Positions 1 through 9,842 of a stretch of DNA of 45,575 nucleotides are shown piece by piece (positions within the stretch are counted from its first letter, which is position 1; each line of letters starts with the position of its first letter). The position numbers were made by a program, and so were the translations under genes. Origin of the DNA: Oceanibaculum pacificum (GTDB taxonomy: Bacteria; Pseudomonadota; Alphaproteobacteria; Oceanibaculales; Oceanibaculaceae); contig NZ_LPXN01000100.1 of the NCBI RefSeq assembly GCF_001618175.1, positions 1 to 45,575 of the forward strand, written 5' to 3'. Under the pieces are notes generated by a model that saw nothing but the letters and a program-made list of their open reading frames with translations, did not search any database and had not been told where the DNA came from.

Positions 1-127
1 CGCAGCGCCGTCTCGAAGCATAAGGCCGCCCTGCCCCAATGCGCCGGATGACGGGCGGCGGCGCAGTGTGCATAAATGCGCTGCAGCGGCGCGGGTGGCG
101 CCGGTCAAGCGGATGCGGAGGAACGCG

Positions 128-1102
128 ATGTTAAGGAAGTTTGTGGCGCCGGCGATCTTGGCGCTGGGCCTGTCTGTGGCGGCCGCCAGCGCGGCCGAGG
201 CGCAGACCCGGGTGACGCTGAAATCGGCCAAGGCCGGCTCGTCCTACTACGTCATGATGGTGCAACTGGGCGAGCTGATGAAGAAACAGAGCGCCGGCAA
301 GATTCTGCCCACGGTCGAGGAGAGCCAGGGTTCGGTGCAGAATGTGAAGGAGGCGGCGCGCCGCCCCGGCAACTTCCTGTTCACCACCCCGCCGAACCTG
401 CTGGAGGACGCCCGCGCGGCCAAGAAGCCGTTCGAGGGCGAGACCGGCTACGACAAGATCCGCACCCTGTTCGTCATGCCTTTCGTAACCGTGCACCTGG
501 CGGTGCAGAAGGATAGCGGCGTGACCGACGTGATGCAGCTTGCCGGCAAGAAATTCATCGCCGGCGGCAAGGGCACCTTCTGCGAGCGCCGCACCGCGCG
601 CATCTTCGAGCTGCTGGGCCTGACCGGCAAGGTCGAGGTGATCGACGTGGAGCTGGACGCCGCCTCCAACGCCATGCGCAACGACAAGGTGGCCGGCTTC
701 GCCACCTGCTCCTCCCACCCCACGCCGCAGCTGGTCGAACTGGCGACCACCACGCCGCTGACCATCCTGTCCTTCACCAAGGAGCAGCGCGACACGATCC
801 TGGCGGCCGACGCGCTGTCCGGCCCGCTGACCATCGCGGCCGGCACCTACAAGGATCAGGACAAGCCGGTGGAGACGGTCGGTGTGCCGGTCGGCGCCTT
901 CAGCACCACGGCGATGGATGACGAGACTGCCTATTTCATCACCAAGAGCTTCTGGGAACAGCGCGCCCAGATGGCCAAGGAGAATCCCTGGTGGGCCGGC
1001 GTCAGCCCGGAGATGGTGAACCAGCTCGCCACCAAGCTGCATCCCGGCGCGCTGAAATACTACAAGGAAGCCGGCATCGCGGTTGACGCCGGACTGATGT
1101 AA
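128..1102 (+). CDS. TAXI-family TRAP transporter solute-binding protein
   Basis: Periplasmic binding protein that captures a small, probably carboxylate-type substrate and hands it to the TRAP permease encoded next. The 324-residue product begins with a signal peptide (MLRKF, then a hydrophobic run, cut near AEAQ). The mature part opens with the TAXI-like VTLKSAKAGSSYY segment and ends with the family-typical LHPGALKYYKE. The start at 128 is preferred over an in-frame ATG at 68 because GGAGGA lies just upstream and the signal peptide begins there. The substrate cannot be read from sequence. The partner permease starts 72 bases downstream, beyond a hairpin that could reduce read-through so that binding protein is made in excess, as is common for such systems. 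Family assignment is firm; ligand is unknown. Confidence 0.9.
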   Translation: MLRKFVAPAILALGLSVAAASAAEAQTRVTLKSAKAGSSYYVMMVQLGELMKKQSAGKILPTVEESQGSVQNVKEAARRPGNFLFTTPPNLLEDARAAKKPFEGETGYDKIRTLFVMPFVTVHLAVQKDSGVTDVMQLAGKKFIAGGKGTFCERRTARIFELLGLTGKVEVIDVELDAASNAMRNDKVAGFATCSSHPTPQLVELATTTPLTILSFTKEQRDTILAADALSGPLTIAAGTYKDQDKPVETVGVPVGAFSTTAMDDETAYFITKSFWEQRAQMAKENPWWAGVSPEMVNQLATKLHPGALKYYKEAGIAVDAGLM

Positions 1103-1118
1103 GCGCAAAAGCCTGCTG

Positions 1119-1149
1119 CCCCGGCCTGACGGCCGGGGCGTTGCTTTTT
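1119..1149 (+). terminator. Intrinsic terminator or attenuating hairpin between binding protein and permease
   Basis: A perfect 8-bp stem (CCCCGGCC / GGCCGGGG, loop TGAC) is followed by CGTTGCTTTTT. It lies between the two TRAP genes, so it probably tunes the expression ratio rather than ending the operon completely. Confidence 0.75.
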
Positions 1150-1174
1150 CGGCCCCTTACCAGCGAACACCGCC

Positions 1175-2950
1175 ATGCGCCTCTCCCTGAGAGACGGGAT
1201 CGTCCTGGGCTTCGCCGCCCTGTCCGTCTTCTTCCATCTCTATCTGATCTTCAGCGGCCTGCTGCCGAACCTGGTGACCCGGCCGCTGCATCTGCTGCTG
1301 GCGCTGCCCTGGATTTTCTTCATCGGCGCCGGCGGGTCGCGTTTGTCGCGCTATGCCGGCTACGCCACCGGCCTGATCGGCGGGGCCTGCGCGGCCTATA
1401 TCGTGCTGAATCGCGAAGCGCTGATGGACCAGTATGGCGCGATCCAGGGCTGGCTGCAGCATGCCGTCGCCGCCATCCTCATCCTGCTGGCGCTGGAGAT
1501 GGCGCGCCGCTCGATCAAGGCGGTGCTGCCCGGCATCGCCGTGCTGGTCATCGCCTATGGGCTGCTGGGCCAGCATATCCCCGGCAGCTTCGGCCATGCC
1601 GGCATCCCGCTGGATTATTTCCTGGGCACGCTGGTGATCGCCGAGGGCGGGCTGTGGAGCAGCCTTACCGGTATTTCGGTCGAGGTGATCGCCCCCTTCA
1701 TCATCCTGGGCTGCTTCATCTCGGCGGGCGAGGCCGGCACCGGCTTCATGTCCTTCGCCACCCAGTTCGCCGGACGGATGCGCGCGGGCGCGGCCAAGGT
1801 GTCGATCATCGCCTCAGCGCTGTACGGCACGATTTCCGGCTCCGCCTCGGCCAATACCGCCTCGACCGGCACGGTCACCATCCCGGCGATGAAGCGGCTG
1901 GGCTATCCGCCCAGCTTTGCCGCGGCGGTGGAGGCGGTGGCCTCGACCGGCGGGCAGATCATGCCGCCGCTGATGGGCGCCGGCGTGTTCGTGATGGCCG
2001 AGCTGCTGCGCCGGCCCTACACGGAGCTGATGATACTCTCCACCCTGCCGGCCTTCCTGTTCTTCCTGGCGGCCTGGGCGGGCGTGCATCATTACGCCGT
2101 GCGGCATGATCTGGCGGCGATGCGGAGCGCGGACCTGCCGGGTTGGGGCGTGGTGGCGCGCACCGCCCCCTTCTTCCTGGCGCCCTTCACGCTGCTGGTC
2201 GTCATGCTGCTGTTCACCCGCTTCACGGCCCCCTACGCGGCGGCTATGGCGACGCTGCTGACGGTGATCCTGCTGCTGATCGATTCCGCCGGCCGGCCCT
2301 CGGTCACGCGCTGGTTCGCGCGGATGCAGGATGGGCTGGTCTCCTCGGCCCGGCAGATCGCCGGCATCGCGGCGATCCTGATCTGCGCCAGCCTGATCGT
2401 CGGCGTGTTCCACATGACCGGGCTGGGGGTGAAGATCACCTCCGTCATCCTGTCGCTGTCCGGCGGCTCGCTGTGGCCGGCGCTGCTGCTGACGGCGCTG
2501 GCCAGCCTGGTGCTGGGCATGGAGCTGCCGACCACGGCGGCCTACGTCATCTGCATCGCCGTCGCCGGGCCGGCACTGGTCGAGCTGGGCCTGCCGGAAC
2601 TGTACGCCCACATGTTCGTGTTCTGGTATGCGCTGCTGTGCACGATCACGCCGCCGGTCTGCGGCAATGTCTTCATCGCCGCCGGCATCGCGGAAACGCC
2701 CTGGGGCCCGGTCGCCGCCAATTCGATGCGGCTGGGCGTCGGGCTGTTCCTGGTGCCGCTGGGCTTCATCGCCAACCCGTCGCTGCTGATGCTGATCGAA
2801 GCGCCGGCTCTGGCCCTGCTGGCGGCGGTCAAGGTCGGCCTGGGCGTCTGGCTGCTCAGCTTCGCCGCCATCGATCTCGGCCGCCAGCCGCTGCTCAGCA
2901 TCGGCGCGCTGGCGGCCGGGATCGGGCTGCTGCTGTTCTTCGGGGTTTAA
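1175..2950 (+). CDS. TRAP transporter fused permease subunit (4TM/12TM type)
   Basis: Inner-membrane permease of the TAXI-TRAP system, in which the small (DctQ-like) and large (DctM-like) subunits are one chain of 591 residues. Hydrophobic segments run through the whole protein. The DctM signature region around residues 215-265 contains GSASANTASTGTVTIP and a following GGQIMPPLMGAG block typical of the ion-coupled transport core. A second inverted-repeat-like motif (LGMELPTTAAY) lies near residue 450, also typical of the large subunit. It pairs with the binding protein just upstream. The last four bases overlap the 3' end of the convergent usg gene. Energy coupling to an ion gradient rather than ATP is inferred from the family. 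Confidence 0.92.
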   Translation: MRLSLRDGIVLGFAALSVFFHLYLIFSGLLPNLVTRPLHLLLALPWIFFIGAGGSRLSRYAGYATGLIGGACAAYIVLNREALMDQYGAIQGWLQHAVAAILILLALEMARRSIKAVLPGIAVLVIAYGLLGQHIPGSFGHAGIPLDYFLGTLVIAEGGLWSSLTGISVEVIAPFIILGCFISAGEAGTGFMSFATQFAGRMRAGAAKVSIIASALYGTISGSASANTASTGTVTIPAMKRLGYPPSFAAAVEAVASTGGQIMPPLMGAGVFVMAELLRRPYTELMILSTLPAFLFFLAAWAGVHHYAVRHDLAAMRSADLPGWGVVARTAPFFLAPFTLLVVMLLFTRFTAPYAAAMATLLTVILLLIDSAGRPSVTRWFARMQDGLVSSARQIAGIAAILICASLIVGVFHMTGLGVKITSVILSLSGGSLWPALLLTALASLVLGMELPTTAAYVICIAVAGPALVELGLPELYAHMFVFWYALLCTITPPVCGNVFIAAGIAETPWGPVAANSMRLGVGLFLVPLGFIANPSLLMLIEAPALALLAAVKVGLGVWLLSFAAIDLGRQPLLSIGALAAGIGLLLFFGV

Positions 2951-3207
2951 TGCAGGCTGAAACTGTGTCCACTGCGCAATTCGCCCGGCGTGATCAGGCT
3001 GGTCGCGCCCACGGTGACGGAATGCAGCTTGCCGTCCAGGCTGCGCTGCCAGAAATCCAGGAACTTGCGCAGGATGGGGAAGTCCGGGGCAATGTCGAAT
3101 TCCTGCCAGATATAGCTTTGCAGCAGGTCCGGGTGATCCGGCAGCCGATAGATGATCTCGGCGGTCGTCAGGCGATAGCCCTGAAGCTGCGGGGAAAGCA
3201 TGCTCAT
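2947..3207 (-). CDS. usg: Usg family protein (small conserved alphaproteobacterial protein)
   Basis: A small protein of 86 residues matching the Usg family: LQGYRLTTAEIIYRLPDHPDLL, then a YIWQEFDIAPDFP segment, then KFLDFWQR and LHSVTVG. Its biochemical role is unknown; the family was first noted beside tryptophan genes in Caulobacter. The start at 3207 is chosen because AAAGGAG sits about ten bases upstream and the family begins close to LQGYRLT; a longer in-frame start at 3291 would add a basic stretch not expected in the family. Here it lies alone, convergent with the TRAP permease, and is separated from trpF by groESL and a MarR gene on the other strand. Confidence 0.85.
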   Translation of the reverse strand: MSMLSPQLQGYRLTTAEIIYRLPDHPDLLQSYIWQEFDIAPDFPILRKFLDFWQRSLDGKLHSVTVGATSLITPGELRSGHSFSLH

Positions 3208-3391
3208 GCGCGTCCAGCTCCTTTCATCGATCTGCGATTGCGCCTTGGCGATTTTTCCTTTAACTGTGCGTCCGCTTTTACCGCTTCGCAATAAAATAGT
3301 AATTTCAATAAGTTAGCAGCAAGCGCCAGAGAGTGCTGCCACGGATCGGCGATTTACCGATCAATTGTGCGAAATTTGCGCCAGCGGCTTC

Positions 3392-3420
3392 TTGACTCCG
3401 AAAACCCGCCCTCTTATGTG
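3392..3420 (+). promoter_or_regulatory. Sigma70-like promoter of groESL
   Basis: TTGACT at 3392-3397 and TATGTG at 3415-3420 are separated by exactly 17 bases. The CIRCE operator starts two bases after the -10 element, the usual arrangement for HrcA-repressed chaperonin operons. The remaining bases from 3208 to 3391 are AT-rich intergenic DNA that should also hold the usg promoter; nothing else was recognised there. Confidence 0.7.
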
Positions 3421-3421
3421 T

Positions 3422-3448
3422 CTGGCACTCGCGGGGGGTGAGTGCTAA
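3422..3448 (+). promoter_or_regulatory. CIRCE operator (HrcA binding site)
   Basis: The left arm CTGGCACTC and right arm GAGTGCTAA are separated by nine bases, matching the CIRCE consensus (TTAGCACTC-N9-GAGTGCTAA) with only the outermost left-arm bases differing. HrcA is known to bind this element and repress chaperonin transcription at normal temperature. hrcA itself is not in the window. Confidence 0.95.
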
Positions 3449-3535
3449 CAGGTACAGCCTGTCCTCAATGGCCTCCGCGCGAGGATAGTTATGGTCGCTG
3501 CGCATACGCGCACCCAAACAGGAGGATGGTTCACA

Positions 3536-3850
3536 ATGAAGTTTCGGCCTCTGCACGATCGCGTGCTGGTCCGTCGGCTGGAGTCCGAGGAAAAGACCGC
3601 TGGCGGCATCATCATTCCGGATACGGCCAAGGAAAAGCCGATGGAAGGCGAAGTGATCGCCGTCGGCGCCGGTGCCAAGAACGAACAGGGCGTCGTCAGC
3701 CCGCTCGACGTGAAGCCGGGCGACCGCGTGCTGTTCGGCAAGTGGTCCGGCACGGAAGTGAAGGTTGACGGGGAAGACCTGTTGATCATGAAGGAAAGCG
3801 ACATCATGGGCGTCATCGAAGGCGCCGCGAAGGGCAAGAAGGCGGCCTAA
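3536..3850 (+). CDS. groS: Co-chaperonin GroES (10 kDa)
   Basis: The heptameric lid of the GroEL folding chamber in the cytoplasm. The 104-residue product begins [14 protein letters not shown] and contains the mobile loop ([14 protein letters not shown], about residues 16-29) that docks on GroEL, followed by the GDRVLFGKW and [14 protein letters not shown] segments. The start at 3536 is fixed by GGAGG at 3521-3525 and by homology; an upstream in-frame ATG at 3491 would add a non-family leader. It is the first gene of the groES-groEL operon and should be repressed by HrcA through the CIRCE site. Confidence 0.98.
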   Translation: MKFRPLHDRVLVRRLESEEKTAGGIIIPDTAKEKPMEGEVIAVGAGAKNEQGVVSPLDVKPGDRVLFGKWSGTEVKVDGEDLLIMKESDIMGVIEGAAKGKKAA

Positions 3851-5566
<1,716 letters not shown>

Positions 5567-5597
5567 GTCCCCGCTTTCCGCCAAGACGAGACAAGGG

Positions 5598-5630
5598 CCC
5601 CGGCAGCGTCGCTGCCGGGGTCTTTTCTTT
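5598..5630 (+). terminator. Rho-independent terminator of groESL
   Basis: A perfect 10-bp stem (CCCCGGCAGC / GCTGCCGGGG, loop GTC) is followed by TCTTTTCTTT. Confidence 0.92.
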
Positions 5631-5873
5631 GCCCGGCTTCGAGCCCGCCATTGACTCTTTATGCCCGGCGAAAGCGCATACTGTTCAGCGACCGGCGTTT
5701 CGTGGTTTAGTAAGCGCGGACATAATTCGTAGCAATAGGGGCTGACCGACCAGAACAGACGTCCGCAGACGGACTCAACACCAGGTATGCAGCGCCAATT
5801 AAAAAATGGCGCCGGCGGATCGGGACAACCCGACCGGACAGGCGCCGAATGGAATCGTAGGGAGGGCGCCATA
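5631..5873 (+). other. Intergenic region upstream of the MarR gene
   Basis: The stretch holds a TTGACT at 5651-5656, but no well-spaced -10 element follows, so a promoter is only possible. No convincing RNA gene or small coding region was seen. A GGGAGGG ribosome-binding site lies at its right end, upstream of the ATG at 5874. Confidence 0.4.
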
Positions 5874-6374
5874 ATGAAGATGAGGAAAGGCGCGTCGCCA
5901 ACAGGCGCGCCGGAAGAATCGCCAGGCTTCTTGCTCTGGCAGTTGGCCAATGCGTGGCAGCGCCGCATGCGCCAGGTGCTGGCGCCGCTCGGCCTGACCT
6001 ATGTGCAGGCCATGCTGCTGTCCGCGCTGATCAAGCTGGAGGAGCAGTATCGCAAGACTGCCTCGCCGATCACCCAGGGCGATCTCGCGCGGTTCTGCCG
6101 GGCCGACGCCACCATGACATCGCAGGTGCTGCGCACCCTGGAATCAAAGGGGCTGCTGGAACGCAGCCGGGGCGTCGATGCGCGTGCCCGGCTGCCGAAC
6201 CTCACCCCCGCCGGCCGATCGCTGGCCTTGCAGGCGATGCCGCTGACCCAGACCGTTGACGAGGAGTTCTTCGGCGGCGACCCGGCCGATCCGCATGGCC
6301 GCAACGATGACGGGCTGGTGGTCGATTTGCGCGAGCTGTGGGGCCGGCAAGCCGACCAGCCGTTCGATGCCTGA
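5874..6374 (+). CDS. MarR family transcriptional regulator
   Basis: A 166-residue winged-helix regulator. Its central part reads as MarR-type: FLLWQLANAWQRRM (dimer helix), LGLTYVQAMLLSAL, ITQGDLARFCRADATMTSQVLRTLESKGLLER (recognition helix region), then a wing ending in LTPAGRSLA. The start at 5874 is preceded by GGGAGGG and is preferred over an in-frame ATG at 5787. It stands alone, convergent with trpF. Its target genes and ligand cannot be inferred; MarR proteins usually control nearby or divergent genes, but no efflux pump or enzyme lies beside it here. Confidence 0.85.
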   Translation: MKMRKGASPTGAPEESPGFLLWQLANAWQRRMRQVLAPLGLTYVQAMLLSALIKLEEQYRKTASPITQGDLARFCRADATMTSQVLRTLESKGLLERSRGVDARARLPNLTPAGRSLALQAMPLTQTVDEEFFGGDPADPHGRNDDGLVVDLRELWGRQADQPFDA

Positions 6375-6455
6375 AGGGCGGTCCATGATGGGGCTGCCCC
6401 CTCCCCTTCGCGACGTCCTCTGACGAGGGCTCCAGCGGCGACGGGGAGGCCGGGC

Positions 6456-7109
6456 TCAGCCGGCTTTCGCGGCTTTCAGGAAGGCCTTTATCAGCGCCGT
6501 GGATTTCCGGCCCGGCGCTTCCTCGACACCGGAGGAAACATCGACGCCGGGCGCGCCGCTGATGCGGATCGCCTCGGCGACGTTCTCTGGCCTCAGGCCG
6601 CCGGCCAGCAGCCACGGCTTTTTCCACTCCGTACCGGCCAGCAACTGCCAGTCGAAGCTGAGCGCGTTGCCGCCAGGCAGCGCGTCCTTCTTCTCCTTTG
6701 GCGGCTTGGCGTCGAACATCAGCCGGTCCGCCCCATCCTCATAGGCATGCGCGGCGGCGATATCCGCCGGCCCGGCGACGGGCAGCACCTTCATTACCGG
6801 CACGCCGTAGCGCTGGCGGATTTCCGTCACCCGCGCCGGCGTCTCGACGCCGTGCAATTGCAGCAGCGCCGGGTGCACCTCCTCGACGATCTCGCCCAGC
6901 AGATCGTCCGTGGCGTCGACGGTCAGCGCCACGATCTTCACCGATGCCGGCACGGCCTTCGCCAGGAGCGCGGCCTGCTGCGGCGTCACATGGCGCGGCG
7001 AGCGGGGATAGAACACGAAGCCGATATAATCGGCGCCGCCCTCGATGGCGGCGGCCACCGCCTCAGGGGTCGACAGGCCGCAGATCTTTACCTCTGTCGC
7101 CCCGGCCAT
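6456..7109 (-). CDS. trpF: Phosphoribosylanthranilate isomerase (TrpF)
   Basis: Catalyses the third step of the tryptophan branch, the Amadori rearrangement of N-(5-phosphoribosyl)anthranilate to CdRP. The 217-residue TIM-barrel protein shows the catalytic cysteine in VKICGL (Cys10), GADYIGFVFYPRSPRHV, LQLHG, the catalytic aspartate in LMFDAKPP, and the phosphate-binding LLAGGLRPENV and GVDVSSGVE segments. The start codon overlaps the pyrF stop by one base (TGATG), so translation is probably coupled. It is the last gene of this minus-strand cluster. trpB and trpA, which often follow it in alphaproteobacteria, are not next to it; the downstream neighbour is a convergent MarR gene. Confidence 0.97.
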   Translation of the reverse strand: MAGATEVKICGLSTPEAVAAAIEGGADYIGFVFYPRSPRHVTPQQAALLAKAVPASVKIVALTVDATDDLLGEIVEEVHPALLQLHGVETPARVTEIRQRYGVPVMKVLPVAGPADIAAAHAYEDGADRLMFDAKPPKEKKDALPGGNALSFDWQLLAGTEWKKPWLLAGGLRPENVAEAIRISGAPGVDVSSGVEEAPGRKSTALIKAFLKAAKAG

Positions 7110-7840
7110 CAGGCCCCCGCAATCTCGGCGGCGATGCGGGCAACCGCGCCTGCCGGGTCGGGCGCGCCGGTGATCGGCCGGCCGATGACGAGATAATCCG
7201 CGCCGGCGCGGATCGCGTCGGCCGGGGTCATGATGCGCTTCTGGTCGCCGGTCTCGCTCCAGGCCGGGCGGATGCCGGGCACGATCAGCTTGAAGTCCGG
7301 GCCGCAGGCGGCGCGCACGGCGGCGATCTCGCGGGCCGAGCAGACAATGCCGTCCAGCCCGCAATCCTGCGTCAGCCGGGCCAGCCGCACCACCTGGTCT
7401 GCCGCCGGGCCCTGCTGGCCGACAGCGTCCAGGTCGGTATCGTCCAGGCTGGTCAGCACGGTCACGGCGATCACCAGCGGCTTGCGCACCGCGTCCTTAT
7501 GCGCGGCCGAGGCGGCGGCGTCGCGCGCGGCGATCATCATCGCCTTGCCGCCGCTGGCATGCACATTCAGCATGAAGGGCCGGCAGCTGCTGGTCGCGGC
7601 GCGTACCGCGCCGGCCACCGTGTTCGGGATGTCGTGATATTTCAGGTCCAGGAAGATCGGGTGCCCGGCCTCGGCGACCCGGCGCACGCCGGCGGGACCA
7701 TGCGCATTCACGAATTCCAGGCCCAGCTTGATGCCGCCCAGGCTCGGCCCCAGCCGGCCGGCCAGGTCGGCGGCATGGGCGAGGTCGGTCGTGTCGATCG
7801 CGCAGAAGACGCGGGAGAGAGCGGCGTTCGTATCGGTCAT
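7109..7840 (-). CDS. pyrF: Orotidine 5'-phosphate decarboxylase (PyrF)
   Basis: Last step of de novo UMP synthesis: removes CO2 from OMP. The product is 243 residues. The signature FLDLKYHDIPNTV carries the catalytic Asp65-Lys67-Asp70 charge network. Upstream is VFCAIDTTD with the ribose/phosphate-binding aspartate, and later come LIVPGIRP and DYLVIGRPIT, the phosphate-binding loops. Its stop overlaps the trpF start and its start lies six bases after the ornithine cyclodeaminase-family gene, so the three appear to be one transcript. The mix of pyrimidine and tryptophan genes may reflect shared use of PRPP, but this is inference. Confidence 0.98.
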   Translation of the reverse strand: MTDTNAALSRVFCAIDTTDLAHAADLAGRLGPSLGGIKLGLEFVNAHGPAGVRRVAEAGHPIFLDLKYHDIPNTVAGAVRAATSSCRPFMLNVHASGGKAMMIAARDAAASAAHKDAVRKPLVIAVTVLTSLDDTDLDAVGQQGPAADQVVRLARLTQDCGLDGIVCSAREIAAVRAACGPDFKLIVPGIRPAWSETGDQKRIMTPADAIRAGADYLVIGRPITGAPDPAGAVARIAAEIAGA

Positions 7841-7846
7841 GACCGG

Positions 7847-8797
7847 CTATATAGCCTGTGCGCGTTCGAACGCCAATTGCGCAGCGGCCAAATCCTCCAG
7901 CGCGGTGCCGACGGATTTGAACAGGGTGATCTCCTCGGCGCTCTCGCGCCCTTTCGAGATGCCTCGGCTGAGATCGTACAGATCGCCCTGGATGGCGTCG
8001 GACGTCAGCGCGCCGGCCTTCACCGCCAGCACGATGTCGCCGGCCTCCTTCAGGGCGCCCTCGCGGGTATCGACGAAGACGCGGGCGCGGCGCGCGGCCT
8101 CGTCGTCGCTCTCGCGCATTTCCGGCGTGAAGGCGCCGACCAGATCGAGATGCGCGCCCGGCTTCAGCCACGCGCCCAGCACCAGCGGCTGCTTCGACAA
8201 GGTGCCGCAGGAGATGATGTCGGCCTGGCGCGCCGCCGTTTCGATGTCGCGCGCGGCGGTCACGGCGAGGCCAGTTTCGGCCGCCATCCGCTCCGCCAGC
8301 GCCTCGGCCTTGGCCGCGTTGCGGCCCCAGATCGCGATGTCGCGGATCGATGGCCGCACGGCGCAATGCGCGCGGATCAGCTGCGGGGCCAGCGCGCCGG
8401 TGCCGACCATCAGCAGGCGTTCGGCATCCGGCCGCGCGAGATAGCTGGCGGCGAGCGCCGAGGCGGCCGCGGTGCGGCGCGCGGTCAGCGTCTGGCCGTC
8501 GATCATCGCCAGCACCTGCCCGGTATCGCCCGACAGCAGCAGATACTGCCCCATGATCGCCGGCAGCCCCTGCTGCCCGTTCGACGGAAAGACGGTGACC
8601 ATCTTGATGCCGATATAGCCGCCGGGCGTCCAGGCTGGCATCAGCAACAGCGTGGCCTCCGCCTTGCCCGGCACCTCGACGCCATGATGATGGCGTAGCG
8701 GCACGGTGCAGCCTTCGCGGAACAGGGCGCGCAGGGCGTCCACAAGGGCGGGGTAGTCGAGGACGGCCCCGACCTTGGCGGCATCGATGATCTGCAT
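7847..8797 (-). CDS. Ornithine cyclodeaminase / mu-crystallin family protein
   Basis: A 316-residue NAD(P)-dependent enzyme of the ornithine cyclodeaminase/mu-crystallin fold. Visible family features are the substrate-binding lysine in GYIGIKMVTVFPSN (Lys65), the DGQTLTARRTAAAS segment, the Rossmann loop VGTGALAP (about residues 131-138) and a late GAFTPEMRESD segment carrying the conserved aspartate region. Members include true ornithine cyclodeaminases, ketimine reductases, and delta1-pyrroline- or piperideine-2-carboxylate reductases; sequence alone does not separate these. It sits six bases from pyrF in the same operon, which gives no clear pathway clue. Family is firm; substrate is open. 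Confidence 0.88.
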   Translation of the reverse strand: MQIIDAAKVGAVLDYPALVDALRALFREGCTVPLRHHHGVEVPGKAEATLLLMPAWTPGGYIGIKMVTVFPSNGQQGLPAIMGQYLLLSGDTGQVLAMIDGQTLTARRTAAASALAASYLARPDAERLLMVGTGALAPQLIRAHCAVRPSIRDIAIWGRNAAKAEALAERMAAETGLAVTAARDIETAARQADIISCGTLSKQPLVLGAWLKPGAHLDLVGAFTPEMRESDDEAARRARVFVDTREGALKEAGDIVLAVKAGALTSDAIQGDLYDLSRGISKGRESAEEITLFKSVGTALEDLAAAQLAFERAQAI

Positions 8798-8802
8798 GGC
8801 GG

Positions 8803-9198
8803 CTAGGGCGTCGGCGTGGGCTGGAGCGGAACCGCGGAAGGCGTCGGCGCGGTCGCGGGAAGAGCGCCGGGCACGCCGGCCGGATCGACGGCCAGCCGCC
8901 GGTCGCGGCGCAGATCCTCCAGCGCGCGTTCGGCGCTGTCGGCGCGTTTGGTCGCGGCGCGGGTCTGGCTATGGGCGCGCAGCACCTCCAGCCACAGGAA
9001 CATCGCGCCCAGCAGGAAGCCCAGGAACAGGAAGCCCAGCACCACCAGGAAAAGCGGCAGGCTGATGCTGTAGGGCAGCGGCCAGAGGGTAAGGTCGACC
9101 GTCTCGCGGTTGGAGACGGCGAACAGGATGACCAGCAGGGCCACCGGCACGGTGACGAGGGCGGTCAGAATCTTCGCGACACGGGATCGTTTTGCCAT
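8803..9198 (-). CDS. LapA family (DUF1049) inner-membrane protein
   Basis: A 131-residue protein with a basic N-terminus (MAKRSRVAK) and two hydrophobic helices (about residues 8-28 and 45-68) around the family-typical VSNRETVDLTLWPLPY segment. A charged, probably coiled stretch and a proline-rich tail follow. In E. coli the relative LapA works with LapB in controlling lipopolysaccharide assembly; whether that holds here is not shown. The start at 9198 is chosen because the upstream extension lacks family character. It follows ihfB and precedes the cyclodeaminase-family gene by five bases; the ihfB-lapA-trpF order is familiar in alphaproteobacteria. Confidence 0.85.
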   Translation of the reverse strand: MAKRSRVAKILTALVTVPVALLVILFAVSNRETVDLTLWPLPYSISLPLFLVVLGFLFLGFLLGAMFLWLEVLRAHSQTRAATKRADSAERALEDLRRDRRLAVDPAGVPGALPATAPTPSAVPLQPTPTP

Positions 9199-9281
9199 GG
9201 CCGCACTCCACACCGACCGGTGCGGCCCGTCAAGTCTGGAGAGGTGGGTGAGGGCGGACCAATTACGGCCCCGCCCCATGC

Positions 9282-9563
9282 TCAATCCGCGTTCAGGCGT
9301 TCGCGGAGCTGCTTGCCGGTCTTGAAGAAGGGGATGTGCTTGGAATCGACCTTCACCGCATCGCCGGTGCGCGGGTTGCGGCCCACACGGGCGTCGCGCT
9401 TCTTCACCGAAAACGCGCCGAAACCGCGCAGCTCAACCCGGTCGCCCCGGGCCAGCGCATTGGTGATCTCGTCGAAGATGGTGGAGACGATACGCTCCAC
9501 ATCGCGCTGATAAAGGTGCGGATTAAGCTCGGCCAATCGCGCGATCAGCTCCGATTTCGTCAT
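9282..9563 (-). CDS. ihfB: Integration host factor beta subunit
   Basis: DNA-bending histone-like protein that forms the IHF heterodimer with the alpha subunit. The 93-residue length is typical. [12 protein letters not shown] starts the helical body, [11 protein letters not shown] is the dimer helix, [14 protein letters not shown] leads into the beta-ribbon arm, and GRNPRTGD carries the intercalating proline. The C-terminus [17 protein letters not shown] is typical. It lies downstream of rpsA, as in many proteobacteria, with its own possible promoter in the 280-base gap, and upstream of lapA. Confidence 0.97.
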   Translation of the reverse strand: MTKSELIARLAELNPHLYQRDVERIVSTIFDEITNALARGDRVELRGFGAFSVKKRDARVGRNPRTGDAVKVDSKHIPFFKTGKQLRERLNAD

Positions 9564-9686
9564 CGCGGCGCCCCCATTCTCGTCGTGCCCCTGCGCCGGT
9601 ACGCCCGATCGGCGTTTCCGGCCCTACCCCCACCCAGCCTGTTATTTCGGCCGGTTTCCGCCGGAAAATACCCGACATCTTAGTGA

Positions 9687-9715
9687 AAATTGCCAGAATA
9701 TTCCCGAGGGGTCAA
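9687..9715 (-). promoter_or_regulatory. Possible promoter of ihfB
   Basis: On the minus strand TTGACC (9710-9715) is followed after 17 bases by CAATTT (9687-9692). The -10 match is weak. The position, after the rpsA terminator and before ihfB, is sensible. Confidence 0.4.
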
Positions 9716-9776
9716 GTAAACCATTCGGATCAAAGGGATTTTCCAGGATGTCCACAGGCCGGACAAGTTGAGGGCC

Positions 9777-9812
9777 AAAAGAAAATGCCCGGACCGCAAG
9801 GGTCCGGGCATT
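9777..9812 (-). terminator. Rho-independent terminator of rpsA
   Basis: On the minus strand a stem ATGCCCGGACC / GGTCCGGGCAT with loop CTTGC is followed by TTTCTTTT. It lies about 30 bases after the rpsA stop. Confidence 0.92.
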
Positions 9813-9842
9813 CCCGTAGCTTATAAGATCGCCGGGGCGAGC

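Noticed and set aside
1..127. Possible gene end or small gene at the left edge
   Set aside because: No frame with family character; only the leader of the TAXI gene is supported.
6698..8698. 666-codon plus-strand open frame opposite trpF, pyrF and the cyclodeaminase-family gene
   Set aside because: Arginine- and alanine-rich shadow frame; the three minus-strand enzymes are unambiguous.
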